Positions 1 through 7,244 of a stretch of DNA of 21,940 nt are shown piece after piece. Source of the DNA: an uncultured Collinsella sp. (GTDB taxonomy: Bacteria; Actinomycetota; Coriobacteriia; Coriobacteriales; Coriobacteriaceae); NCBI GenBank assembly GCA_902475445.1, contig CABRZN010000017.1, positions 1 to 21,940 on the forward strand, given 5' to 3'. The notes under the pieces were generated by a model. The model saw only the letters and a program-made list of their open reading frames with translations. It searched no databases and was not told the DNA's origin. A program made the position numbers and the translations under genes. The number at the start of each line of letters is the position of its first letter. Positions within the stretch are counted from its first letter, which is position 1.

Positions 1-109
1 CGCCCCGCGCCCGGTCCACTCCGCGCTCGACCTTTCCAGGCTCGAGTCGGTCGGGTTCCACATGCCCGACTGGGAGGAAGAGCTTGGGGAGTACCTCAAG
101 ACGCTCTAG
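1..109 (+). CDS. rfbD: dTDP-4-dehydrorhamnose reductase, C-terminal end (partial)
   Basis: Only the last 35 codons are inside the window (first full codon at base 2, TAG at 107-109). The tail has an RPxxSxLD motif, then a Leu-Glu-Ser-x-Gly-Phe stretch and an M-P-D-W-E-E-E-L-x-x-Y-L ending. This is the characteristic C-terminus of RmlD/RfbD, which reduces dTDP-4-dehydro-L-rhamnose to dTDP-L-rhamnose with NAD(P)H in the cytoplasm. In some actinobacteria this domain is fused behind the RfbC epimerase; that cannot be judged here. Its place beside a glycosyltransferase and a polysaccharide ABC exporter fits a surface-polysaccharide locus. The family call rests on about 34 residues. Confidence 0.72.
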   Translation, partial: APRPVHSALDLSRLESVGFHMPDWEEELGEYLKTL

Positions 110-131
110 CCGCTATCAACTTTTCGAGAGT

Positions 132-165
132 AAAAGCCGCCGTTCTTTAACGTCGGCTTTTCTTG
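132..165. terminator. Bidirectional intrinsic terminator between convergent rfbD and glycosyltransferase
   Basis: AAAAGCCG at 132-139 pairs perfectly with CGGCTTTT at 154-161. Two more inner pairs (141-142 with 151-152) follow a 1x1 mismatch, around an 8-base loop. The stem ends in A/T runs on both sides, so it can terminate rfbD from the left and the minus-strand glycosyltransferase from the right. It lies 22 bases after the rfbD stop and about 50 bases beyond the glycosyltransferase stop. Confidence 0.75.
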
Positions 166-214
166 TTGATGGCTATCTGCGCAGTGGTGCCAATAGTATT
201 TTGCGGAAGATCTT

Positions 215-1183
215 TCACTCGCTTGGCGTGGTGGCGGACCTGCCGGGCTGGTCATCGTAGGCGTATTTGCTGTACACGTTGACCTCCCACTGCTTTTTTT
301 CGACCTTTGCCACGGAATCGAGGATGAATCCGGTTGCAAGGCTCAGGCCGCACAGGAACATAAACGACGCGGCGAGCATGGCGGTGGGGAAGCGCGGAAC
401 GAGGCCGGTCTGGAAATACTCGACAACGATGGGCATGCCCAGGACGAGGCCGATCACCGCAAACAGAAGCGCGACGAGGCTGAAGAACTTCAGCGGGCGG
501 TAGTCCTTGAACAGCGTGCCGATCATCGCAACGACTTTAATGCCGTCGCTCACGGTATTGAGCTTGGACTCGGAGCCTTCCGGACGGTCGCGGTACTCGA
601 TGGGCACATCTTTGATGCGCCAGCGGTGGTCGACGGCGTGGATCGAGAGCTCGGTTTCGATCTGGAAGCCTTCGGAAAGCACGGGGAAGGTTTTGACGAA
701 CGGGCGGCTCATGGCGCGGTAGCCGGTCATGACGTCATCGAAGCTGTAGCCATAGATCCACTTGATCATGGCGCGGACCAGATTGTTGCCAAAGCCGTGG
801 AAAGCACGCTTGTTTTCCTCGGCGTAGGTGCCGTTGGAAAGGCGGTCGCCTACGGTCATATCGGCCGTGCCGTTGAGGATAGGCTCGCAGAGGGCTTTGG
901 CCGCCTCGGCGGGATAGGTGTCGTCTCCGTCGACCATCAGGTAGCAATCGGCGTCGATATCGCGAAACATCTGGCGGCACACGTTGCCCTTTCCCTGACG
1001 GGGTTCAAAGCGGACCGTGGCGCCGTGCTCGGTGGCGATGCGTGAGGTGTCGTCCGACGAGTTGTTGTCATAGACATAGACCGTCGCTTGCGGAAGCTCG
1101 CGGTGAAAGTCGTCGATGACTTTGCCGATCGTGATGGCTTCGTTGTAGCAGGGGATGATGACGGCGATGGATTCAGAATTCAC
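215..1183 (-). CDS. Membrane-anchored family 2 glycosyltransferase (DPM1/polyprenyl-phosphate type)
   Basis: 322-residue protein. A GT-A fold starts at once (VIIPCYNEA, residues 8-16), with the nucleotide-sugar/metal motif DGDD at 85-88. Two hydrophobic segments near 231-255 and 266-290 anchor it in the membrane, with a short charged cytoplasmic tail. This architecture matches dolichyl/undecaprenyl-phosphate sugar transferases that move a sugar from a nucleotide donor to a polyprenyl-phosphate carrier on the inner membrane face. The sugar cannot be read from sequence. The start is GTG at 1183, six bases behind a GGAG; no ATG has a comparable site. It is divergent from the ABC exporter and convergent with rfbD, consistent with glycan assembly. 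A generic GT2 of surface polysaccharide synthesis is the cautious alternative. Confidence 0.88.
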   Translation of the reverse strand: MNSESIAVIIPCYNEAITIGKVIDDFHRELPQATVYVYDNNSSDDTSRIATEHGATVRFEPRQGKGNVCRQMFRDIDADCYLMVDGDDTYPAEAAKALCEPILNGTADMTVGDRLSNGTYAEENKRAFHGFGNNLVRAMIKWIYGYSFDDVMTGYRAMSRPFVKTFPVLSEGFQIETELSIHAVDHRWRIKDVPIEYRDRPEGSESKLNTVSDGIKVVAMIGTLFKDYRPLKFFSLVALLFAVIGLVLGMPIVVEYFQTGLVPRFPTAMLAASFMFLCGLSLATGFILDSVAKVEKKQWEVNVYSKYAYDDQPGRSATTPSE

Positions 1184-1213
1184 TCAATGCTCCTTATACA
1201 TTCAATCCTTGAA

Positions 1214-1242
1214 AGTATAGCCGTTTGGGCTTGGCATCCTAA
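1214..1242 (-). promoter_or_regulatory. Putative promoter of the glycosyltransferase gene
   Basis: On the minus strand a TATACT -10 (1214-1219) lies 17 bases from a weak TTAGGA -35 (1237-1242). The predicted start would be close to 1207, leaving a short leader that contains the AAGGAG site. The -10 and spacing are good; the -35 is poor. Confidence 0.4.
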
Positions 1243-1298
1243 GATGTGGGTTAGTTCTCCAGTTTTGTTGCGCGAATCGTTTACATGGCCGTCGGGTC

Positions 1299-1304
1299 TA
1301 TACT
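1299..1304 (+). promoter_or_regulatory. Putative -10 element for the ABC exporter genes
   Basis: TATACT at 1299-1304 sits 40 bases before the exporter start. A TTTACA at 1280-1285 resembles a -35 but is only 13 bases away, too close for a standard sigma-70 promoter. The -35 is therefore unresolved. Confidence 0.3.
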
Positions 1305-1343
1305 GTTCGTTTGTCAACGATTACGAGTAAAGGAGTTGCATCC

Positions 1344-2189
1344 GTGTCGGATCAGACAAAGCAACAAGAAGCTCGCAGTCTGCCTGCGACGTTTGCTAAG
1401 AACGAATTTGAGAAGGACGCGTTTATCCTTCGTCAGCTGGTTACCAAGGATTTTAAGATCAAGTATCGCCGTAGCGTTCTGGGCGTCGCATGGTCGGTGC
1501 TCAACCCGCTGCTGATGATGATCGTCATGGCCATCGTGTTCTCGACGATTTTTGCCCAGGGCCGCAACGGCTCGATTACGCCCGAGATGTACCCGCTGTA
1601 TTTGATCGTGGGTAACGTCACCTTTGCCGTCATGTCCGAGTCCACGAACCAGGCCCTGACGTCGATCGTGGGTGCGGCTCCGCTGCTCAAGAAGGTTAAG
1701 GTGCACCGCTGGGTCTTCCCAGTACAGAAGGTGCTCTTCTCGCTGGTTAACTTTGCCTTCTCGCTGGTCGCCGTTGCCATCGTTATGCTGTGGTTCCGTG
1801 TTATGCCTTCTTGGCACCTGATTCTGCTGCCGGTCTGCCTGCTGCTGCTTATGTGCTTCTGCATGGGCCTGGGTATGATGCTCTCGGCCCTCACGGTCTT
1901 TTTCCGCGACGTTATGCATCTGTGGAGTGTTGTCATCACGGCTTGGACCTATATCACGCCTATTTTCTGGACGACCGACTTTGTTGCTCAGATGCCGCAT
2001 ATCGTTCGGATCTTGGTGCATGCGAACCCCATGTACAACTACCTGCAGTTTATGCGTGATATCTTCCTGTTTCAGACTACGCCCTCGCTTTTGACGTTTG
2101 GTATGTGCGTCGCTTGGGCGGTCCTTGCGCTTGTTATTGGCTACACCGTGTTCCATAAATCCGAGCGCAAATTTATCCTCTACATCTAA
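1344..2189 (+). CDS. ABC-2 polysaccharide exporter, permease subunit (Wzm/TagG type)
   Basis: 281-residue integral membrane protein. The N-terminal cytoplasmic part carries the family hallmark KDFKIKYRRSVLGVAWSVLNP, followed by about six hydrophobic helices (the first around residues 45-70). This is the transmembrane subunit of ABC-2 exporters that move lipid-linked polysaccharide or teichoic-acid precursors outward. The start chosen is GTG at 1344, eight bases after a strong AAAGGAG (1329-1335). A TTG in the same frame at 1311 would add 11 residues but lacks such a site. The partner ATPase begins 11 bases downstream, and its ribosome binding site overlaps this gene's stop codon, so the two are surely co-translated. 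The exported glycan is unknown; the neighbouring rhamnose gene makes a rhamnose-containing polymer plausible. Confidence 0.92.
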   Translation: MSDQTKQQEARSLPATFAKNEFEKDAFILRQLVTKDFKIKYRRSVLGVAWSVLNPLLMMIVMAIVFSTIFAQGRNGSITPEMYPLYLIVGNVTFAVMSESTNQALTSIVGAAPLLKKVKVHRWVFPVQKVLFSLVNFAFSLVAVAIVMLWFRVMPSWHLILLPVCLLLLMCFCMGLGMMLSALTVFFRDVMHLWSVVITAWTYITPIFWTTDFVAQMPHIVRILVHANPMYNYLQFMRDIFLFQTTPSLLTFGMCVAWAVLALVIGYTVFHKSERKFILYI

Positions 2190-2200
2190 GGAGTGCTGTG

Positions 2201-2968
2201 ATGACTGAATCTGTTGTTGATTACAGCGAGCAGCCTCTGGCTGTCGAGGTCGACGATGTCACCATGATCTTTAACATGGCGTCCGAGTCGCTGACCAATC
2301 TCAAGGAGTATTTCATCAAGCTTGCCAAGCACGAGCTTTTCTTTGAGGAGTTTAGGGCGCTCAAGCATATCTCGTTCGATATTCATCGCGGCGAGGTCGT
2401 GGGTCTGGTCGGCACCAATGGTTCCGGTAAGTCTACGATGCTCAAGATTATCGCTGGCGTGCTTGAGCCTAGCGAGGGCAGCGTTAAGGTCCATGGCAAC
2501 ATCGCACCGCTGATTGAGCTCGGCGCCGGCTTTGATCCTGAGCTGACGGCCCGCGAGAACATCTATCTGAACGGCGCCCTGCTCGGCTATACCAAGGAGT
2601 TCATCGACGCCAACTTTGACGGCATTATCGAATTCGCAGAGCTGCAGAACTTTGTCGATATGCCGCTTAAGAACTTCTCCTCGGGCATGGTGGCGCGTAT
2701 CGCCTTTGCAATCGCGACGATTACCGAGCCCGATATTCTGATCGTTGACGAGACGCTGTCCGTCGGTGATGTGTTCTTCCAGCAGAAGTGCGAGGCCCGC
2801 ATCCAGCACTTTATCCAGAGCGGCGACGTGACGGTTCTGTTCGTTTCGCACTCCATGGAGCAGGTTGAGCGCATCTGCCAGCGTGCCGTTTGGATTGAGA
2901 AGGGTGACCTTCGCATGGACGGCCCGGTCGATGAGGTCTGCAAGGCGTATCGCGAGCAGTTCAACTAG
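2201..2968 (+). CDS. ABC-2 polysaccharide exporter, ATP-binding subunit (Wzt/TagH type)
   Basis: 255-residue ATPase. Walker A GTNGSGKST is at 71-79, the signature is the FSSGM variant at 149-153 typical of polysaccharide exporters, Walker B ILIVDE ends at 174, and the switch His is 207. The extra N-terminal stretch before the core and the family motif FDPELTARENIYLNGALLG match Wzt/TagH. It ends straight after the nucleotide-binding domain, so it lacks the C-terminal carbohydrate-recognition domain of O-antigen Wzt proteins. Export probably does not depend on reading a capped chain end. ATG at 2201 is used rather than the GTG just before it, because AAGGAG (2188-2193) is then spaced seven bases away. 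It pairs with the permease immediately upstream. Confidence 0.93.
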   Translation: MTESVVDYSEQPLAVEVDDVTMIFNMASESLTNLKEYFIKLAKHELFFEEFRALKHISFDIHRGEVVGLVGTNGSGKSTMLKIIAGVLEPSEGSVKVHGNIAPLIELGAGFDPELTARENIYLNGALLGYTKEFIDANFDGIIEFAELQNFVDMPLKNFSSGMVARIAFAIATITEPDILIVDETLSVGDVFFQQKCEARIQHFIQSGDVTVLFVSHSMEQVERICQRAVWIEKGDLRMDGPVDEVCKAYREQFN

Positions 2969-2970
2969 GT

Positions 2971-2976
2971 TATAAT
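2971..2976 (+). promoter_or_regulatory. Possible -10 element for tRNA-Arg(TCT)
   Basis: A consensus TATAAT lies just after the wzt-type stop codon, 46 bases before the tRNA. No convincing -35 is seen at 16-18 bases upstream. The tRNA could also be read through from the exporter genes. Confidence 0.35.
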
Positions 2977-3022
2977 TACTTGCGCCTGACAGGCTTGCGC
3001 TTGCTTGGGCGTGCGGTTATTT

Positions 3023-3099
3023 GCTCCATTAGCTCAGTTGGATAGAGCAGGGGACTTCTAATCCCAAGGTCGACGGTTCGAATCCGCCATGGAGCACCA
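3023..3099 (+). tRNA. tRNA-Arg (anticodon TCT)
   Basis: Full cloverleaf. The acceptor stem GCTCCAT (3023-3029) pairs with ATGGAGC (3089-3095), the D-stem GCTC pairs with GAGC, and the anticodon loop CTTCTAA (3055-3061) gives anticodon TCT, which reads AGA and wobble AGG. The T-loop is TTCGAAT, and CCA is encoded (3097-3099). Two imperfect pairs (27-43 and one in the T-stem) are visible but do not disrupt the fold. AGA/AGG should be rare codons in a high-GC genome. Confidence 0.95.
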
Positions 3100-3108
3100 T
3101 CGTTTATT

Positions 3109-3141
3109 AAGCCCGGACCGCTTGGTGGTCTGGGCTTTTTT
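3109..3141 (+). terminator. Intrinsic terminator of tRNA-Arg(TCT)
   Basis: An 11-bp stem (3109-3119 with 3127-3137, one G-U pair) has a 7-base loop and is followed by a run of six T. It starts ten bases after the CCA end. On the minus strand only a weak T-run follows, so it is a poor terminator for aroQ coming from the other side. Confidence 0.88.
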
Positions 3142-3203
3142 CATCTTGTGTGCTGCTGGAGCCGAGCGCGAGCAAGCCGCTGCTGTTTGTTGGGGTTGGC
3201 ATT

Positions 3204-3641
3204 TTACTTTTCGAGATACTCCCTCAGCAGCTCCAACGCGTGTGCGTAGCCCTGCAGGCCTTCGCCGGTGATGGTGGCAAAGCAGGCTAGGCGTGCATAG
3301 CTCACCTGGCGGAAGTCTTCGCGCGTCTCTACGGCGCTGATGTGTACCTCGACGGCAGGGATAGCGACGGCCTTGAGGGCGTCGAGGATCGCGACGCTCG
3401 TATGCGTGTATGCCGCCGGGTTGATGACGATGCCGTCGACCTTGCCGTAGGCCTCCTGGATCTTGTCGACGATGCTGCCCTCGTGGTTGGACTGGAAGAC
3501 CTCGACCTCGTCAAAGCCCTGCGCGGCGCCCGCCTCCTGGCAGATCTGGACCAGGCGGTCGTAGTTGTCGCTGCCGTAGATACCCGGCTCGCGAATGCCG
3601 AGCATGTTGAGGTTGGGGCCGTTGATGACGAGTGCTTTCAT
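3204..3641 (-). CDS. aroQ: 3-dehydroquinate dehydratase, type II
   Basis: 145 residues, the usual length of the dodecameric type II enzyme, which dehydrates 3-dehydroquinate to 3-dehydroshikimate (third shikimate step). Visible motifs are the N-terminal INGPNLNMLG-RE-IYG with catalytic Arg and Tyr, FQSNHEGSIVDKI, the NPAAYTHTSVAI substrate loop, and VEVHISAV-RE-FR. The start is ATG at 3641, with AAGGAAG just upstream; longer in-frame extensions run into the upstream intergenic repeat and have no family similarity. It is the last gene of the aromatic operon, 64 bases beyond the aroE-aroK stop. That gap is filled largely by an inverted repeat, so its expression may differ from the rest of the operon. 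Confidence 0.95.
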   Translation of the reverse strand: MKALVINGPNLNMLGIREPGIYGSDNYDRLVQICQEAGAAQGFDEVEVFQSNHEGSIVDKIQEAYGKVDGIVINPAAYTHTSVAILDALKAVAIPAVEVHISAVETREDFRQVSYARLACFATITGEGLQGYAHALELLREYLEK

Positions 3642-3662
3642 GGTTGCTTCCTTTGCGATTGG

Positions 3663-3703
3663 AAAACCACCACAAAAGTGCCTGTCCCCTTTGTGGTGGT
3701 TTT
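3663..3703. repeat. Perfect 14-bp inverted repeat between aroE-aroK and aroQ
   Basis: AAAACCACCACAAA (3663-3676) is exactly complementary to 3690-3703, enclosing a 13-base loop that reads GGGGACAGGCACT on the minus strand. It begins two bases beyond the aroE-aroK stop codon. On the operon strand the stem ends in TTTT, so it could act as a partial terminator or an mRNA 3' stabiliser. The symmetry and the G4ACAGGCAC core look more like a dispersed REP/MITE-type palindrome than a dedicated terminator. One copy is present in this window. Confidence 0.75.
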
Positions 3704-3705
3704 GA

Positions 3706-4956
3706 TTAGAGAGCGGATGGGAGGGTGTCGAGGAGGGCTTGGGCGGTGTTGGCGGCGCTGTTGCGTGAGTCGATGATGCAGTCGGCCCAGGCGCGGTAGC
3801 GCGGCATGCGCTGCTCGGCCAGCTTGTCGATGCCATCGCGGGCGGTGATGGGGCGACCCTTGTGGGCGAGCTCGTCGAGCTTGCGGTTGAGCATCACAAT
3901 CTGGCTGTTCTGGTGCAGCAGCGGGTAATTCTCGTCGCGCGTGACCACGCCGCCGCCGGTGGAAAGCACCAGGCCGCTGCGCTTGGAGAGGTCGGCCAGG
4001 GCCGCCGTCTCCTGCTCGCGGAAGGCTGGCTCGCCGCGCTCGACGATAAAGTCGGCGCAAGGCATGCCCAGACGCTCCTCGAGGGCGCGGTCCAGGTCGA
4101 TGTGCTCGCGGCCGGTGAGCAGGGCGATCTGCTCACCCACGCGGGTTTTGCCCGAGCCCGGCATGCCGATCAGGGCGATGTTCTGCTCGCGGCGAGATAG
4201 GCGCTCCGTCACGTCCAGGATGCGCTCGCGCGGGGTGACCTGACCGGTATAGCGCTCGACGGCTTGCGCCGCCTGGGCCACAAGCATGAGCAAACCGCCG
4301 ATGCAGGGGATGCCGCGACGCTCGGCCTCGAGCATGAGTCCCGTGCGGGCGGGGTTGTAGACAATGTCGATAACGCCTTCGAGCGCATCGAGCCCTTCGA
4401 GCGTGCAAGGCGCGTCGGGGCAATGGGGGAACATGCCGGCGGGCGTGCAGTTGACGAGCAGTGCGGCGTCGGACTGCTGCGCGATATTGCCGTAGTTGAC
4501 CTCGCTCGTGCGGCCCACGGGCACCACGGTGGCGCCAAGGTCGCCGAGCACCATGCTTGCCGTGGTGCCGGCACCACCGGTGGCGCCAAGCACGAGGACC
4601 TTCTTGCCGGCAACCTCTACGCCCAGCTCCTCGACCAGGCACTGAAAACCAAAGTAGTCGGTGTTGTCGCCGCGCAGGCGGCCGTCAGGCAGGCGCGTGA
4701 TGGTGTTGACGTTGCCCATGCGCTCGGCGAGCGGGCTCAGCTCGTCCAGATACTCCATGACGGCGCGCTTGTAGGGGATGGTCACGTTGGTGCCCTCCCA
4801 TTCGTCAGCTGTCATAAAAGCCTGGAGGTCCTCGGGCTCGCGCTCAAAACGCACATACTCTAGCCCCGCGAGCTCCTTGTAGATGGTCGGGGTGTAGCTG
4901 TGGCCCAGCACGCGGCCCAGCACGCCGTAGGGGCGGGTTGCGGCGACATCGGTCAT
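3706..4956 (-). CDS. aroE-aroK: Fused shikimate dehydrogenase - shikimate kinase
   Basis: 416-residue bifunctional protein covering steps four and five of the shikimate pathway. Residues 1-250 are AroE: an HSYTP substrate motif at 19-23 (usually HSxSP), NVTIPYK with catalytic Lys63, GDNTD with catalytic Asp100, NADP loop GATGGAG at 124-130, and Gln228. Residues 258-416 are AroK: P-loop GMPGSGKT at 264-271, D287/D289, GEPAFR with Arg313, GGG at 334-336, and the lid segment GRP at 367-369. Both active sites look complete. The start ATG at 4956 directly follows the pheA stop codon, and its GGAGGTG site lies inside pheA, implying translational coupling. No frameshift or stop separates the domains, so this is a true fusion. 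Confidence 0.95.
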   Translation of the reverse strand: MTDVAATRPYGVLGRVLGHSYTPTIYKELAGLEYVRFEREPEDLQAFMTADEWEGTNVTIPYKRAVMEYLDELSPLAERMGNVNTITRLPDGRLRGDNTDYFGFQCLVEELGVEVAGKKVLVLGATGGAGTTASMVLGDLGATVVPVGRTSEVNYGNIAQQSDAALLVNCTPAGMFPHCPDAPCTLEGLDALEGVIDIVYNPARTGLMLEAERRGIPCIGGLLMLVAQAAQAVERYTGQVTPRERILDVTERLSRREQNIALIGMPGSGKTRVGEQIALLTGREHIDLDRALEERLGMPCADFIVERGEPAFREQETAALADLSKRSGLVLSTGGGVVTRDENYPLLHQNSQIVMLNRKLDELAHKGRPITARDGIDKLAEQRMPRYRAWADCIIDSRNSAANTAQALLDTLPSAL

Positions 4957-6102
4957 CTAGAGCACCTCCGTGTAACTGCCAAAGTAGGTGAAGCTCTCGC
5001 AAACGTCGTCGATGGAATCGAGCAGGTCATCGAGGGCCCTGCTGCCAAAGGGGCAGTCCAGGTCAAAGTAGAACATAAACTCAAAGTCGCGCCCGGGGAT
5101 GGGGCGGCTCTCGAGCTTGATGAGGTTGATGTTGAGCGCGTAGAAGCGCTCGAGTACGCGATAGAGGGCGCCCGGCTCGTTGGCCGTGGTGATCATGAGC
5201 GAGGTGCGGTTGGCGCCGGGATAGACGCGCGGCTCGCGGCTGATGACGACAAAGCGCGTGTAGTTGTTGTCCGAGTCCTGGATGTTGGGCTCCAGCACCT
5301 CCAGGCCATAGAGTGCCGCGCAGCTGCGCGATGCGATGGCGGCAACATCGGTGCGCTCAGAGCTGGCGACCATCTCGGCCGACATGGCCGTGTTGGGGTA
5401 TTTGGTGGCGTGTAGGTCGTGGGCTTCGATAAAGCCGGCGCACTGGGCGATAGCCTGGCCGTGGCTGTAGACCTCGCGCACGTCGGCGAGCTTGGTGCCG
5501 GGCTTGACGAGCAAGTTGTGGTCGATTTTGAGGCGAAGCGAGCGCACGATGTGGAAGTCGAACTGGGCGAGCAGGTCGTAGACAGCGTTGACCGAGCCGG
5601 CGGTGGAGTTCTCGATGGGCAGCACGCCAAACTCGCAGAAGCCGTCGCGCACGGCGCACATAACGCCTTCGAAGGTCTCAAAAAACGCGATGTCGGGCAC
5701 GTCGAAGAGCTTGCACGCGGCGATTTGACTGTAAGCGCCCTCAACGCCCTGACAGGCGACGGTGGCCGTCTGGGGGAAGGGTGTGTCAAAGGCCACGGCC
5801 GTGGCGTGGGCCTTTTGCGAGACGGTGATGCCCTTGAGCTCGTTGATGTAGCGCTGCTGCTCGGCCTTGCTCATGCTCATGAGGAGACGGAACAGGGTGA
5901 TGGTCTGCGCCTCGTAGCGCTCGGGCGCGCGGCTGGCGAGGTTGTTGAGCTTGGAGCGCTCACGGGCGGGGTCGAAGACGGCCTTGCCCATCTCGATTTT
6001 TGACTTGGCGACCTCGGTGGCAATGTCCATGCGTTCGACAAAGCTGTTGAGGAGCGTGGTGTCGATGCCATCGATGGCCTGGCGGATGTCAGCAAGGTCC
6101 AT
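4957..6102 (-). CDS. pheA: Bifunctional chorismate mutase / prephenate dehydratase (P-protein)
   Basis: 381 residues with three domains. Residues 1-85 are an AroQ-class chorismate mutase (IDGIDTTLLNSFVERM, then FDPARERSKL). Residues 112-290 are prephenate dehydratase, with VACQGVEGAYS, LPIENSTAGSV (161-171) and the catalytic TRF at 282-284. Residues 300-375 are an ACT domain with PGAL (310-313) and ESRP (331-334), the Phe-binding motifs of feedback-inhibited enzymes. It converts chorismate to prephenate and then phenylpyruvate. The start is ATG at 6102 behind AAAGGGG; a longer frame to 6189 would overlap aroC and has a low-complexity Pro/Ser extension. Phenylalanine feedback inhibition is expected from the ACT motifs. 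Confidence 0.95.
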   Translation of the reverse strand: MDLADIRQAIDGIDTTLLNSFVERMDIATEVAKSKIEMGKAVFDPARERSKLNNLASRAPERYEAQTITLFRLLMSMSKAEQQRYINELKGITVSQKAHATAVAFDTPFPQTATVACQGVEGAYSQIAACKLFDVPDIAFFETFEGVMCAVRDGFCEFGVLPIENSTAGSVNAVYDLLAQFDFHIVRSLRLKIDHNLLVKPGTKLADVREVYSHGQAIAQCAGFIEAHDLHATKYPNTAMSAEMVASSERTDVAAIASRSCAALYGLEVLEPNIQDSDNNYTRFVVISREPRVYPGANRTSLMITTANEPGALYRVLERFYALNINLIKLESRPIPGRDFEFMFYFDLDCPFGSRALDDLLDSIDDVCESFTYFGSYTEVL

Positions 6103-6145
6103 GGAGACCCCTTTCACGTATCGGGGGATGTTGAGGGGTGGGTAG

Positions 6146-7243
6146 TTAGCGCTGGGCGGCGTCTTCGAGGAGGGCGTCCCAGATGGCAAGGGCGGCGGCT
6201 GCCTCGGCTACGGGGACAGCTCGGGGGACGATGCAGGGATCGTGGCGGCCGTGGACCGAGAGCTCGGCATTTTCCATAGCGTCCATGTCCACCGTCTGCT
6301 GCTCACGGCCAATGGAGGGCGTCGGCTTTACGGCCATGCGCCACATGACGGGCGCGCCGGTCGAAATACCGCCCAGGATGCCGCCGGCGTTGTTGGACTC
6401 GACCTCGATCTCGCCGGTTTCGGCATCGATGCGATACGGATCGTTGTTCTCGCTGCCGCGCATGGCGGCGACGGCAAAGCCCATGCCAAACTCCACGCCC
6501 TTTACGGCGGGAATGCCAAACGCGATTTGCGAGATGCGGTTCTCGATGCCGTCGAACATGGGGTCGCCGATGCCCGCGGGAAGCCCGTAAATGCCGCACT
6601 CCACGATGCCGCCGATGCTGTCGAGTTCGTCGCGCGCGGCTAGGATCTCCTCGCGCATGCGGCCGGCTGCGGCGGCGTCAATGCAAGGAAGATCGTTCGT
6701 TAGGATCGCCTTACGGTCGGCCTCGCGATAGACCATGTCGTCCATCGGCAGGTCGGAGATGCCGCCGATCTGCGCGACGTGCGCCATCACGTTAATGCCG
6801 CGGGCCTCGAGTGCCTGCAACGCAATGCCGCCGGCAATGCACAGGGGTGCCGTTAGGCGGCCGGAGAAATGCCCACCGCCGGCGACGTCGTGCATGTTGT
6901 GATACTTCACGCGCGCAGGGAAGTCCGCATGTCCCGGACGGGGCTTGCGGCGCAGCTCAGAGTAATCCTTGGAGCGCGTGTTGGTGTTCTCGGTAATCGC
7001 TGCGATGGGCGCGCCGGTGGTGTGCCCATCGACCACGCCGGCAATGATATGCGCGGCATCGGCCTCGCGGCGCTTGGTCGCGGTCTCGTCGCGGCCGGGG
7101 GCGCGACGGTCCAAAAAGGCCTGCAGCTGCTCCTGATCAACGGCAATGCCCGCCGGGACGCCATCGAGCGAGCAACCGATGGCGGGGGAGTGCGACTGGC
7201 CGAAGATGCTTAAGTGCAAGACGTTGCCAAAGGTCGAGGACAT
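6146..7243 (-). CDS. aroC: Chorismate synthase
   Basis: 365 residues, normal length. It converts EPSP to chorismate using reduced FMN, the last common step. Signatures visible are RPGHAD, the GGGHFSGRLTAP loop, GMGFAVAAMRGSENND, SNNAGGILGGISTG and GRHDPCIVPRAVPVAEA. The N-terminal motif reads FGQSHSPAIG where most family members have GESHG; the catalytic His is kept. The start is ATG at 7243, one base after the aroA stop, with GGAGGAA inside the aroA end, so translation is probably coupled. It is followed 43 bases later by pheA, the first branch enzyme. Confidence 0.96.
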   Translation of the reverse strand: MSSTFGNVLHLSIFGQSHSPAIGCSLDGVPAGIAVDQEQLQAFLDRRAPGRDETATKRREADAAHIIAGVVDGHTTGAPIAAITENTNTRSKDYSELRRKPRPGHADFPARVKYHNMHDVAGGGHFSGRLTAPLCIAGGIALQALEARGINVMAHVAQIGGISDLPMDDMVYREADRKAILTNDLPCIDAAAAGRMREEILAARDELDSIGGIVECGIYGLPAGIGDPMFDGIENRISQIAFGIPAVKGVEFGMGFAVAAMRGSENNDPYRIDAETGEIEVESNNAGGILGGISTGAPVMWRMAVKPTPSIGREQQTVDMDAMENAELSVHGRHDPCIVPRAVPVAEAAAALAIWDALLEDAAQR

Positions 7244-7244
7244 G

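Noticed and set aside
2977..3022. Short direct repeats of TTGCG/TTGCT before tRNA-Arg(TCT)
   Set aside because: They are too short and imperfect to call an attachment site, and no integrase or second tRNA end is in the window.
6103..6145. Possible hairpin hiding the pheA ribosome binding site (ACCCCT with AGGGGT)
   Set aside because: Six pairs in a G-rich intergenic gap are expected by chance, and no second structure suggests a switch.
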